From the NCBI GenBank assembly GCA_035690425.1, contig DASSKO010000019.1, forward strand, positions 1-17,931: DNA of 17,931 nt, in the 5' to 3' direction. This document shows positions 1-6,639 of this stretch, one piece after another (position 1 is the first letter of the stretch; every line of letters begins with the position of its first letter). The stretch is from DASSKO01 sp035690425. GTDB taxonomy: Bacteria > Actinomycetota > Actinomycetes > Propionibacteriales > Nocardioidaceae. Under the pieces are notes generated by a model that was not told where the DNA came from, did not search any database, and saw only the letters and a program-made list of their open reading frames with translations. The translations under genes were made by a program, and so were the position numbers.

Positions 1-725
1 ACGAAGTCAGCCCCGGACTGGTTGCCGATCGCCCGACCGGCCTGCTGGGCGAGAAACCCGACCAGATCGAACGCCGAGTCCTGCAGCAGCTCGGAGGTGA
101 TCTGCATGAGGACGCCGTACTTGTACGCGTTCAGCGTGACCTGCCCGAACGATGGCTCGGATTCGGTGAGCGTGGCAGCCTCGGCGGTGAGCGTCGCGGA
201 GGAGAAGCCCGCGGTCTTCGGGACCTGGAGCTCTTCGCCGCTGTCGGTGGTGAGCACGGTGACGTTGGTCTGGCGGATCGCGGAGACCTCGATCATGTGC
301 TGGTAGAGCCGGCCCACGAACGACGTGGGCACGGTGTCGCCACCAGCGGAGTCGGTGCCGACGCTCAGGCCGGCGTAGGCGCGGCGCTCCGACGGGGTGA
401 GACGCAGTTCCACGCTGCGGCGCTCACCGGATGCGATGGACCGCACAAGGTCGGCTTCGTCGGGGCGGTCGTCCTGGCTCGGTGGTTCGCCGACCCGGTA
501 CTCAGCCCGGACCGCTTCGGCGTCAGCCTCGCGCTGCTCGCGCTTGATCTCGGCGTCGATCTGCGCATCGCGCTGTTCGATGTCGGCGTCCTGGCGGGCC
601 AGGCTCTCCCGCTCCTCCTCGGTCGGGCCGTCGCCGCGGGCGTCGATCTCCTCCAGGAGGGCCTTCTGGTGCTCCCACGCGTTCGCGCGGGCTTCGATGA
701 GGCGCTTGAGGCGCTCGGTGGTCAT
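1..725 (-). CDS. HK97-fold major capsid protein, N-terminal part (gene cut by window start)
   Basis: This is the main shell protein of the phage head. The ATG at 725 has a good Shine-Dalgarno site (AAGGAG, 7 nt before it). The frame stays open for 241 codons to the window edge, so the C-terminal part is missing. Residues about 1-75 are highly charged and rich in Glu, Arg, Gln and Ala, as expected for the coiled-coil scaffolding (delta) domain of HK97-like capsids. From about residue 105 the sequence becomes typical capsid core: a Leu-Thr-Pro-Ser-Glu-Arg-Arg stretch, a Gly-Gly-Asp-Thr-Val-Pro-Thr-Ser-Phe stretch, and later EITSELL-like and Gly-Arg-Ala-Ile-Gly-Asn segments of the N-arm and E-loop region. 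It lies directly downstream of the prohead protease, which in this family removes the delta domain. The call rests on recognised sequence and gene order; I did not align it. Confidence 0.9.
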   Translation of the reverse strand, partial: MTTERLKRLIEARANAWEHQKALLEEIDARGDGPTEEERESLARQDADIEQRDAQIDAEIKREQREADAEAVRAEYRVGEPPSQDDRPDEADLVRSIASGERRSVELRLTPSERRAYAGLSVGTDSAGGDTVPTSFVGRLYQHMIEVSAIRQTNVTVLTTDSGEELQVPKTAGFSSATLTAEAATLTESEPSFGQVTLNAYKYGVLMQITSELLQDSAFDLVGFLAQQAGRAIGNQSGADF

Positions 726-779
726 TTGGCTGCTCCTTGGCAGTCGGTGGCCGCTCGACGGGGCCACGGGTGGGGTTGG
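726..779 (-). other. Short gap between protease and capsid genes with a small inverted repeat
   Basis: This 54-bp gap is the only real spacer within the head module. It contains an imperfect hairpin (arms GTGGCC and GGCCAC, 9-nt loop) without a T-run, so it is not a convincing terminator. The capsid Shine-Dalgarno AAGGAG lies just after it. It could tune the high expression expected for the capsid gene, but that is inference. Confidence 0.3.
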
Positions 780-1655
780 TCAGCGGCGCGTGCGGGCGAC
801 CGCGTCGTAGTGGGCTTGGCGTCCGTCGCCGAGGGCGATCCGGGCGGCGAAGCTCGCCACGTGTTCGGGTGTCGGCGGCGCGGCCCTGTTCGGTGCGTCG
901 TCGGCGGCCCTGCGATGGCATGTGCAGACCGCGGCGCGAAGCTCGGGTGCGGAAGCGAGGAGCTGTCGCAGCTCCTCCTCCATCCCCTCGGGGTCTGCGA
1001 TGAGGTCGGAGGCGAGGCGTGCACGGCGACCCGTCGAGGTGATGCCGGCAGCGCGCAGCACCGCGTCGACTGGGGCGAGAGCACGAGCGGATGACGTGGT
1101 CTGCGCGAACGCCGGGAACGTGACCGGGCCCGTCTCCATGAGCTGGCCCTCGAGGATGCGGCGGTGCGGCATCTCCAGCTCGTTCGATTCGTCCGGGTAG
1201 GTCCACTCCTGGCGGATCACCCGGAACCACACCGACGAGCCGTCGACGTCGCCGCGGGCGACGCGGGCGTGAACGCCCATCGCCATCGGGTCGTCGGGGT
1301 TCACGTCGATCTCGTAGAGGAGCCCGTTATCGTCCTCGGAGAGTCGCAGGGTGCCGGACTTGGTCCGGCCGAGGAGCTGGTTCGTATCGTGGTTGAACAT
1401 CGAGCGGATGTCGCCCTCGGCGATCGACTTGGCCCACGCCCCCGCAGCGACCTCCTCGGTCCAATCGCTGAACATGCCTTCGATCACTGTGGACTGCTCC
1501 GATACGGACCCGTAGCCCTCGATCATCGGTGCGCTGTCCTCGGCTGCGGCCCGGGCGACGAGCTCGTGTGAGGTCACCGCGACCAGGCGAGCCTCCAGGC
1601 CACCGGGCCCCTGCTCGCGAGCGAAGCTCGCTGGTGCGTCAGCGTTGCGGCTCAT
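780..1655 (-). CDS. HK97-type prohead protease (U35 family)
   Basis: A 291-aa serine protease that trims the capsid scaffolding domain and itself during head maturation. The N-terminal half has the family signature: a Gly-Tyr-Gly segment at about 48-50, a GAW motif near 72-74, and FNHD with the expected catalytic His at residue 89. A Gly-Arg-Thr-x-x-Gly-Thr-Leu-x-Leu strand follows, then an RGD-x-x-G-S-S-V-W-F segment carrying the expected catalytic Ser at about 141. Residues about 200-291 are Ala/Arg-rich and include one CTCH motif, probably a poorly conserved C-terminal tail. The ATG overlaps the portal stop by 4 bp (ATGA). The position between portal and capsid is the standard one. Confidence 0.93.
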   Translation of the reverse strand: MSRNADAPASFAREQGPGGLEARLVAVTSHELVARAAAEDSAPMIEGYGSVSEQSTVIEGMFSDWTEEVAAGAWAKSIAEGDIRSMFNHDTNQLLGRTKSGTLRLSEDDNGLLYEIDVNPDDPMAMGVHARVARGDVDGSSVWFRVIRQEWTYPDESNELEMPHRRILEGQLMETGPVTFPAFAQTTSSARALAPVDAVLRAAGITSTGRRARLASDLIADPEGMEEELRQLLASAPELRAAVCTCHRRAADDAPNRAAPPTPEHVASFAARIALGDGRQAHYDAVARTRR

Positions 1656-2848
1656 GACGTCTCCTTCGCCGGGGTGACCGCGAACGGCGGCCAGTTCGTT
1701 CGGTCGCCGCCCTCCGCGAGCGGCTGCTCGTCCTCGAGGCGCCGCACCTCGTTCGGGGTGCGCCAGCCGGAACGGATCGCAACCTCGTGCGCCTCGTAGC
1801 GCGACTTCGTGTCCGTGCGGAGCAGAGCGTCACGGGTGAGACGCACGTACTGGCCCGTCTCGGGTGTCGAACCGCCCTGCGCTGTGGCCAACTGCCGGGT
1901 GATCGCATCCTCGAGCCGCACCAGGTACGGGTCGGCCGAGAAGGTCAAGAAGTCGATCGCCCGCTGCTCCCGGTTCGCGTACGTCACCGAACTGCCCGCG
2001 ATCGCGGCACCGATCATCTCCGGCTGCAACAACCCGAGGGCCCTCGCCACAGCAACGGCCGCGTGCTGCTGCGACGCGACAAGCTGCGACTGCTCCGGCC
2101 CCTCCTGCACAGACGTGTACTGCACGCCGGCGCCGAGCACCGCCGGCTCCCTCCGCCCCCTCACCGCCGCGAGGAAACGTTCCTTGATCGTCGCGGCCTG
2201 CTCGGCGGAGACCGGCTCCTTGGTCTGCAGGATCGCGCTCGGGTGGGCACCTTCACCGAACCAGCGCGCGCCGTAGTTGCGCGCCGCGGCCGCGAGGCCG
2301 AACGTCTCCCGGAAGCGTTCGAGGGGGACGAGACCCTGCCGGTAGCCGGTCCGGACGTAACGGCCAGGCAAGTGCAGCAGCTGATCCTCCGCGATCTCGC
2401 GTCCGTTCAGCCGGTAGGTAGCAGGCCCGAGCACGCCCCACGGCTCATCCACGTCGACCCACTCGGGGTTGAGCCAGTCGACACCGGTCACCCTCTGGCG
2501 GGAGTCACGGCTCGTGATCAGGCCGTAGGCGTTGCCCCACAGCATCCAACTCATGACCGCCTGCGCCCGCCAGGCGCGAGGGTCGATCGTGCCCGACGGC
2601 TCCGCGACCAGAGGTGGGGACGGGAGCCGCACCGGGACGCCGCCCTCGTCGCGGTACGTCGCCAGCGGGAGCATGTAGACCACGTCGCAGATCAGCCCCA
2701 CGACCGCCGCCACCGCGTCAAGACCGATGACCGTCGAGAACGTGACCTTCTCCCCCGACAGGGACCGCCACGCACCCCGCGAGGAACCACCCGACGACCA
2801 CGGCGCGGTCGCGGTGCGACGCTCGCTGCGACCGAACAGCACGCTCAT
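1652..2848 (-). CDS. HK97-type portal protein
   Basis: A 398-aa protein that forms the dodecameric ring at one capsid vertex, through which DNA is packaged and ejected. The ATG at 2848 overlaps the stop of the preceding membrane-protein gene by 4 bp, which decides the start; the frame is open 23 codons further upstream but that extension covers the neighbour. Family features include an LICDVVYMLPL helix, a WMLWGNAYGLI strand, an EDQLLHLPG segment, a Gly-Ala-x-Pro-Ser-Ala-Ile-Leu segment and a long helical stretch with SQLVASQQHAA and LLQPEMIG. The C-terminus has SRYEAHEVAIRSGWRTPNEVR, typical of phage portals. It lies between terminase and prohead protease, in the classical packaging order. 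Confidence 0.94.
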   Translation of the reverse strand: MSVLFGRSERRTATAPWSSGGSSRGAWRSLSGEKVTFSTVIGLDAVAAVVGLICDVVYMLPLATYRDEGGVPVRLPSPPLVAEPSGTIDPRAWRAQAVMSWMLWGNAYGLITSRDSRQRVTGVDWLNPEWVDVDEPWGVLGPATYRLNGREIAEDQLLHLPGRYVRTGYRQGLVPLERFRETFGLAAAARNYGARWFGEGAHPSAILQTKEPVSAEQAATIKERFLAAVRGRREPAVLGAGVQYTSVQEGPEQSQLVASQQHAAVAVARALGLLQPEMIGAAIAGSSVTYANREQRAIDFLTFSADPYLVRLEDAITRQLATAQGGSTPETGQYVRLTRDALLRTDTKSRYEAHEVAIRSGWRTPNEVRRLEDEQPLAEGGDRTNWPPFAVTPAKETS

Positions 2849-2985
2849 CGGCTTAGACCCCATGCGACGGCGAGCAGCGCAGCCCCAAAGGCCGCGAGGC
2901 CCACCAGCGGGCTCCACAAGGCCACAGCCGCAACGATGCAGGCCAGCCCCGCCAGTTCGATACCCGTGGTGAGGGTGGGTCGCAT
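2845..2985 (-). CDS. Small two-helix membrane protein
   Basis: A 46-aa hydrophobic protein of unknown function. The ATG at 2985 has a strong ribosome-binding site (GAGGAGG, 5 nt before it) and lies just downstream of the terminase stop at 2996. The stop overlaps the portal ATG by 4 bp. Residues about 8-25 and 27-44 are two hydrophobic segments separated by a Ser-Pro turn, so a hairpin in the inner membrane is likely. Small membrane proteins between terminase and portal occur in other actinophages, but no function can be read from the sequence. The strong ribosome-binding site and tight packing argue that it is translated. A spacer role for translational coupling to the portal is also possible. 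Confidence 0.7.
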   Translation of the reverse strand: MRPTLTTGIELAGLACIVAAVALWSPLVGLAAFGAALLAVAWGLSR

Positions 2986-2995
2986 GCAGTCCTCC

Positions 2996-4447
2996 TCACC
3001 AGACGTTGTTGGCCGGATCGATCGTCGGCGTCGACGCCCCATAGGCAGCCAGCGTCACGGCCACCAGCGGCGAGATGTCCGACGAGGAGCCCTTGCGCGA
3101 CCAGGCCCTGGCATCGCCGAGAGGGCGCCACGCGGCGCCGTCAAGGGCGGAGAGCAGTGTCGGACCCCCGAGGTGTCGCAACCGGTCCTCCACCACGAGG
3201 TCGTAGAACGCGCCGCACGCCTGCGCGTATTCGGATGCGCCGACGGTCTCCATGCCGACACCGGCTGCCGCCAAGTCGTGAAGGAGTGACCCGGCAGGCG
3301 ACCGCGGATCACACCACACACCAGACGGCCGATGCCGCTCCACGAGCTGCGCGAGACGGCCCACGACCCACCCTGTCCCGGCCCGATGCTCGACCACCTC
3401 GACGTGCATCTTCCCGTCGGCGCGCAGACCCGCCACACCGATCGCCGCGTGCGACCGGTCCGGCTGCACGTCCAGCGCGAACGCAACCGACGGGCCCGGC
3501 TGCGACCCCTCGTCGGCCAACTCCGCCCACAGATCAAGCGGGATCGGCGGGTCGAGGACGCTCGACACCCACTGGTTCAGAAACGCGCGACGGAAACCGT
3601 GGAGATCATGCTCACGCATCGACTCGAACGTCGACGCGATGAACCCCTCGGTCACTGTGATCCCGAGCGCCGGCATGCACGCTCGCCACGTGTCAGGATC
3701 ACCAGGGTCCGCGTCGTCAGGTGCGGACCACTCGAAGTAGGCGATGTCCTGGTCCACGTCCGCGTCCACCAGCGCACGTCCCGTCTCCACCTTTCCCCAC
3801 AGGTATGGCGACTCGCCCGGCACACCGGCCGTCGACACGATCCACAGCTGCGGATCCGGTCTCGTGGACATCGCCGGCCGCAGCGCCTGCTCCAACCGGC
3901 TGTCCGGGTGAGCGAACGCCTCATCCAGAATCCCGAGGTCCAACGTGCCGCCGTGACCGGTCTTCTTCGTCGTCGCGACTAGCCCCTGCAGACTCCCGTT
4001 GCGGAACCTCAGCGCTTCATGACCGTTCGTCAGCCGAGGCGTGAACGTGTCACGGAACCGGGAGTCCTGCAGGATCGGCAGCCAGTCGTCCATCCACTTC
4101 TTGCGGGCGTCGGCGCCGGTCTGCGCCGTGTAGCGGATCTGCTGGCGTGCCTCCCGCAACGCCCGCACCAGCACCAGCACCAGCATCAGCGTCGTCTTCC
4201 CCGACTGACGGGGCACGGTGAGGATCACCTCCCGGTACACCAGTCGCCCCGTCTCCGAGTCCACCTCGAGCGCCACGTCGAGCACCTGCCGCTGCCACGG
4301 CATCAGCGGCGTCCCGAGCGTCACAGCGACCCGCGCGGCCACATCGCCGAGCGTCCGCCGATCCGATCTACGGCGAGTCGCCCACCTCGGCGAACAGCCC
4401 GTCGAGCCACTCGTCGGTGCTGTCCTCGTGCGCGTCGGTGATGTCAT
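2996..4447 (-). CDS. Terminase large subunit (ATPase and nuclease)
   Basis: A 483-aa packaging motor that cuts concatemeric DNA and drives it into the prohead. A 'GTPLMPWQ' adenine-binding-like segment lies near residues 45-52. Walker A (PRQSGKT) is at 79-85 and Walker B (LDLGILDE) at 169-176. The C-terminal RNase H-like nuclease shows candidate metal ligands at D326 (in FALDVQPD), D380 (in GVWCDP) and D457 (in SSSDISPL). The ATG at 4447 has GAGG 6 nt upstream and keeps the PRWATRRR segment that related terminases usually have before the ATPase. It overlaps the end of the preceding gene by 80 bp. A GTG at 4339 would avoid the overlap but has no ribosome-binding site and would remove that segment. 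Confidence 0.95.
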   Translation of the reverse strand: MTSPTRTRTAPTSGSTGCSPRWATRRRSDRRTLGDVAARVAVTLGTPLMPWQRQVLDVALEVDSETGRLVYREVILTVPRQSGKTTLMLVLVLVRALREARQQIRYTAQTGADARKKWMDDWLPILQDSRFRDTFTPRLTNGHEALRFRNGSLQGLVATTKKTGHGGTLDLGILDEAFAHPDSRLEQALRPAMSTRPDPQLWIVSTAGVPGESPYLWGKVETGRALVDADVDQDIAYFEWSAPDDADPGDPDTWRACMPALGITVTEGFIASTFESMREHDLHGFRRAFLNQWVSSVLDPPIPLDLWAELADEGSQPGPSVAFALDVQPDRSHAAIGVAGLRADGKMHVEVVEHRAGTGWVVGRLAQLVERHRPSGVWCDPRSPAGSLLHDLAAAGVGMETVGASEYAQACGAFYDLVVEDRLRHLGGPTLLSALDGAAWRPLGDARAWSRKGSSSDISPLVAVTLAAYGASTPTIDPANNVW

Positions 4448-4655
4448 TCAGCACCTCACGCAGCTCGTGCACCAGGCCCGCCAAACGCGTGTCGACCACG
4501 CCGGGCTTCGAGGCCTCGTCGATCTCGAAGGCCAGCACCCGCGCCAACGACGCCCGGGCCATGCCGACCTCATCCAGCTCCAGCCGGTCGATCAGCGCCT
4601 CCACTGGCAGCCGCACAGGAGGCGGCAACGACGGTTTCGCCGCCTGCCTCTTCAC
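4368..4655 (-). CDS. Putative terminase small subunit
   Basis: A 95-aa protein starting at GTG 4655, whose first bases overlap the HNH stop (GTGA). The frame is open further upstream, but that part runs inside the HNH gene. After a basic, Pro-rich start (residues 1-20), the rest is predicted mostly helical: a Leu-Ala-Arg-Val-Leu-Ala-Phe-Glu-Ile segment, then a Leu-x-Gly-Leu-Val-His-Glu-Leu-Arg-Glu-Val-Leu segment, then an acidic tail. Helical proteins of this kind directly between HNH and large terminase in actinophages act as DNA-recognising small terminases. The function is inferred from position and helix pattern; there is no single diagnostic motif. Its last 80 bp also encode the start of the large subunit. 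Confidence 0.65.
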   Translation of the reverse strand: MKRQAAKPSLPPPVRLPVEALIDRLELDEVGMARASLARVLAFEIDEASKPGVVDTRLAGLVHELREVLNDITDAHEDSTDEWLDGLFAEVGDSP

Positions 4656-4960
4656 CACACCCGCGACCTCCTCGGCCGGGCTCGCGGTCGACGTCCAGCA
4701 CCCCGGCGGGAGTTGCAGCCGAAGTGCGCAGCCCGGAGGTTCGCCGGGTCGGCGCTCAGTCGACGGCGGAGCTCCGAGCTGAGACCACGAGTCCAGGCCA
4801 TCGGAATCTTGTGGTCCACAGACGGGCTCCAACGGCTCCGCGGCGCAGCATCGAAGTCGATCGGCAGCCCACAGATGGCGCAGACCGTTGCGGCCCCCAA
4901 CACCGCAGCCCGAGACGCGATGTACTCGGAGTTGGTTCGGCCGAGAGGATCACGGCTCAT
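4652..4960 (-). CDS. HNH endonuclease
   Basis: A 102-aa HNH nuclease. CAIC (C27, C30) is one zinc knuckle, D49-H50 in the SVDHKIP segment is the first catalytic His, and N74 with H79 in DPANLRAAHFGCN supplies the rest of the HNH, with C82 as a further zinc ligand. The C-terminal 20 residues are Arg-rich, suiting DNA binding. The ATG at 4960 follows a GGGGGAGG ribosome-binding site, and a candidate promoter lies just upstream at 5007-5035. Phage HNH proteins next to terminase commonly assist cleavage of concatemers at cos sites. That role is inferred from context and would suggest cohesive ends; a free homing nuclease is the alternative. Confidence 0.9.
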   Translation of the reverse strand: MSRDPLGRTNSEYIASRAAVLGAATVCAICGLPIDFDAAPRSRWSPSVDHKIPMAWTRGLSSELRRRLSADPANLRAAHFGCNSRRGAGRRPRARPRRSRVW

Positions 4961-5006
4961 CCCGACCTCCCCCGTTCACTTCCAAGTCATCTCAGCCCAT
5001 CGGGGA

Positions 5007-5035
5007 GAGATATTTTGACTGCGTGGCGGGGTCAG
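5007..5035 (-). promoter_or_regulatory. Candidate promoter for the packaging/head operon
   Basis: On the minus strand, CTGACC, a 17-bp spacer and TATCTC resemble -35 and -10 boxes (4 of 6 matches each) about 45 bp before the HNH ATG. The surrounding TCAAAATATCTC is one of the few AT-rich spots in the region. It follows the candidate terminator at 5051-5069, so a new transcript starting here is plausible. The rest of the 4961-5102 gap shows nothing else. Confidence 0.4.
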
Positions 5036-5050
5036 CGACCGGCCCCCTCT

Positions 5051-5069
5051 AAAAACGAACGAGCGTTCG
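5051..5069 (-). terminator. Candidate rho-independent terminator after the lipoprotein gene
   Basis: On the minus strand a 5-bp stem (CGAAC/GTTCG) with a 4-nt loop is followed directly by five T residues, about 35 bp after the lipoprotein stop. The stem is short, so it may be weak, but its position and T-run are right. Confidence 0.45.
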
Positions 5070-5102
5070 GCGTGATGTGGGCTTCTTCGATCGCGCGGGT
5101 GC

Positions 5103-5510
5103 TCAGCCCGCGCCGTTGCAGCTTGAGTAGCCGGCCGTGGCGAAGTGCTGGACTTGGTCCATGACAATGCCGTTGTTGGCAGGCGCTCCGCCGGAGTCGA
5201 GGATGCTGCTTATGAGCGTGATCGTGGACGCGGGGAGCTGGCCGACGACGTAGTTGGCGACGCAGGTGTCGGCTTCGTACTGCTGGTCGGTGACGTCCTG
5301 TTGGCCGTGCATGTCGGCTACGGCGGCATCCACGACATTGTGGATGAAGTTTGTGGCGACGGTGATGTCGTGCTCGGTGGGATTGTCGATGCGGGCTCGG
5401 CTCACAGTCGTCCCGGTTGCCGCCGTGTCGCTGCTGCTCGAGGAGCTGGAGCCGCAGCCAGCGAGCACGAGTGCGGCGAGGATGGCGAGGGCGATGACTG
5501 CTCGGCGCAT
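5103..5510 (-). CDS. Secreted lipoprotein of unknown function
   Basis: A 135-aa lipoprotein. Residues 1-18 form a signal peptide with two Arg then a hydrophobic core. The lipobox LAGC is at 16-19, with C19 as the lipidated residue, followed by seven consecutive Ser. The mature part starts near Asp-Asn-Pro-Thr-Glu and contains two Cys that could form a disulfide, one in ADTCVANYV and one near the C-terminus. I do not recognise the domain. The ATG at 5510 has no obvious ribosome-binding site and lies 10 bp after the preceding TAG, so reinitiation is likely. Phage lipoproteins of this size often act at the host surface, for example in superinfection exclusion, but that is only a guess from context. 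Confidence 0.8.
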   Translation of the reverse strand: MRRAVIALAILAALVLAGCGSSSSSSSDTAATGTTVSRARIDNPTEHDITVATNFIHNVVDAAVADMHGQQDVTDQQYEADTCVANYVVGQLPASTITLISSILDSGGAPANNGIVMDQVQHFATAGYSSCNGAG

Positions 5511-5520
5511 GTGACGGACG

Positions 5521-5703
5521 CTACTGCACGGGTCGGCGCAGCTGCTCGGCCCACCATGCGCGCCAGTCGCGCCCACCGGCTGGGGTCGCCGGTGCGTAGA
5601 AGCCATCGGCTTCCCCGAGGGCTCGACGGTGAGGGTGGCCGATGGTGCGGGCCACCCATGATGGGCACACCCAGTCGGCGAGCAGGTGCCAGAGTCGGTG
5701 CAT
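5521..5703 (-). CDS. Small Trp-rich hypothetical protein
   Basis: A 60-aa protein starting at ATG 5703, 6 nt after a GGGGGAGG ribosome-binding site. It has six Trp, including DWVCPSW near the start and a WRAWWAEQL segment near the end, and His/Arg-rich middle residues. There is no membrane segment or recognised domain. It is the first gene after the candidate promoter at 5766-5794 and is followed 10 bp later by the lipoprotein, so the two probably form a bicistronic unit. The strong ribosome-binding site supports translation; function is unknown. Confidence 0.6.
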   Translation of the reverse strand: MHRLWHLLADWVCPSWVARTIGHPHRRALGEADGFYAPATPAGGRDWRAWWAEQLRRPVQ

Positions 5704-5725
5704 CGGCAGCCTCCCCCACGCGCAA

Positions 5726-5762
5726 CGAGCGCCGACCCTCGGGGCGCAGCGCTCGACCTCCT
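5726..5762 (-). promoter_or_regulatory. Leader with orphan Shine-Dalgarno and hairpin
   Basis: Between the candidate promoter and the 60-aa gene, the transcript would carry a consensus AGGAGGT (5756-5762) that has no suitably placed ATG, GTG or TTG. It is followed at once by a hairpin (CGAGCGC at 5749-5755 pairing with GCGCTCG at 5726-5732). A second AG-rich site then precedes the actual ATG. This may be an unrecognised regulatory leader, or the remains of a lost gene start. Confidence 0.35.
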
Positions 5763-5765
5763 AGC

Positions 5766-5794
5766 AGGTTACACGATTGTAGTTTGCCGATCAA
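5766..5794 (-). promoter_or_regulatory. Candidate promoter for the lipoprotein cassette
   Basis: On the minus strand TTGATC, a 17-bp spacer and TAACCT form a sigma-70/SigA-like pair. An even better isolated -10 (TACAAT) overlaps the spacer at 5776-5781. The 5704-5824 gap is AT-richer than its surroundings and follows the stop at 5825, so a transcription start here is reasonable. Confidence 0.45.
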
Positions 5795-5824
5795 GCCTCT
5801 GACCTGCGAACGGCTCATGACCAC

Positions 5825-6376
5825 TCAGCGGCCTGCCGATTCGAGCGGCCGGAGCTTGCCAGTGTCACGCCACAGCTCCATCTCCGCTCGGCTCGGGAGC
5901 CGGTCGTTGACCCCGACGAAGCGCCAGCACGGACGGCACAGCGACTTGAGCGCGTCCAGCCTGCCACCCACGTCGGACGAGTTGACGTGCACCGGCGACC
6001 AGACGCCGACGCGGGCGCAGGACTGGCAGCCGGGCTCAGCGTTGGCGCTGGCGAGGCGGCTCAGCTCGGCAGCCTGACGTGACGACAGCGGCAGGTAGTT
6101 GCTGGCGATGCGCGCCGCGGCTGCGAGGGCGTCAGCGGCGATGGTGACGAGACGTTCGAGCTCGCGTCTCGCTGCTTGGGCTTCGTCGAAGCGGATGCCG
6201 TCGCGCCCGGTCGGGTCGCTGACGCCCGAACGGCCGGTCGGCTCGTAGCCGCCTGAGCGCGGGTGCCCGACCATCGCGTCGCGCATGTTGGTGAGCACCG
6301 GGCCGAGGCGCGTGTTGACCGCGGCCGCGGTGACCTCGCAGCGGTTGAGTCGGCGGCGGATCTCGTGGTGGTTCAT
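5825..6376 (-). CDS. Hypothetical protein with C-terminal zinc ribbon
   Basis: A 183-aa protein starting at ATG 6376, which overlaps the stop of the 14-codon mini-ORF (ATGA). Residues 1-35 and about 75-120 are helical; the second stretch is Ala-rich and ends with LPLSSRQAAELSRL. Between them is a Gly/Arg-rich linker. A CQSC pair and a CRPC pair lie about 35 residues apart, with a VWSPVH strand between them, an arrangement typical of a treble-clef or zinc-ribbon fold. The layout resembles uncharacterised actinophage and actinobacterial proteins, but I cannot name a function. Nucleic-acid binding is the likeliest role. An in-frame start at 6607 is possible only if the preceding apparent frameshift is ignored. 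Confidence 0.75.
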   Translation of the reverse strand: MNHHEIRRRLNRCEVTAAAVNTRLGPVLTNMRDAMVGHPRSGGYEPTGRSGVSDPTGRDGIRFDEAQAARRELERLVTIAADALAAAARIASNYLPLSSRQAAELSRLASANAEPGCQSCARVGVWSPVHVNSSDVGGRLDALKSLCRPCWRFVGVNDRLPSRAEMELWRDTGKLRPLESAGR

Positions 6377-6417
6377 CGGTCGGCGTCGTAGTGGTCGAGG
6401 CGCGTCCGGTTGCTCAT
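6373..6417 (-). CDS. 14-codon mini-ORF linking two genes
   Basis: This is an ATG-to-TGA frame of 14 codons. Its start overlaps the stop of the upstream zinc-ribbon gene (ATGA at 6414-6417) and its stop overlaps the start of the downstream 183-aa gene (ATGA at 6373-6376). It has no recognisable domain. The perfect overlap at both ends suggests a translational relay that passes ribosomes between genes in different frames rather than a functional peptide. Confidence 0.4.
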   Translation of the reverse strand: MSNRTRLDHYDADR

Positions 6418-6616
6418 CGTGGGTCGGTCCTCCGTTGGGGTCGTGGTGGGGGCCAGGCTCGGGTCTGGTCGCAGTGGGGGCAGATGGTGATGCCGTCGGT
6501 GGTGATGGTCTTGGTGGGTCGTCGCACCAGTCGCAGCGGCTGGGTGGCTGTCGGCCGGCCTCGACCCATCCGGGTGCTGGGATGCCGTGGTGGTCGACGG
6601 TGCGCATGGCGGTCAC
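6414..6616 (-). pseudogene. Small zinc-ribbon protein split by an apparent 1-base frameshift
   Basis: The upstream frame starts at GTG 6616 (overlapping the previous stop) or ATG 6607, and encodes about 30 residues ending in a CDWC knuckle. The second knuckle, CPHC, is in another frame after about 6511 and ends at the TGA at 6414. Joining the two with one extra base near 6509-6517 gives a single protein of about 66 aa with a normal C-x2-C...C-x2-C zinc ribbon, whose stop then overlaps the next start (ATGA) as elsewhere in the operon. Without the shift the first frame runs into a Pro-rich, shadow-like sequence. A GTG at 6527 would give a separate 37-aa product holding only half of the ribbon. 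It could be a sequence error, a real indel or recoding. Confidence 0.5.
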
Positions 6617-6639
6617 TTGTCGCTCTCGGGTGGGCTCAT
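6613..6639 (-). CDS. 8-codon mini-ORF linking two genes
   Basis: An ATG-to-TGA frame of 8 codons (product MSPPESDK). Its start overlaps the stop of the 102-aa gene (ATGA) and its stop overlaps the GTG start of the zinc-ribbon gene (GTGA). GAGAG lies within it, 6 nt before that GTG. It is too short for a normal protein and looks like a coupling device. Confidence 0.35.
   Translation of the reverse strand: MSPPESDK

Noticed and set aside
1787..3289. A 500-codon open frame on the plus strand opposite portal and terminase
   Set aside because: It is Arg/Pro-rich, lacks recognisable domains and lies opposite well-identified genes. It is a GC-rich shadow.
5402..5824. A 140-codon frame starting at the AT-rich gap
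   Set aside because: It runs through the promoter-like leader and over the 60-aa gene and the lipoprotein start, and is Arg/Pro/Ser-rich.
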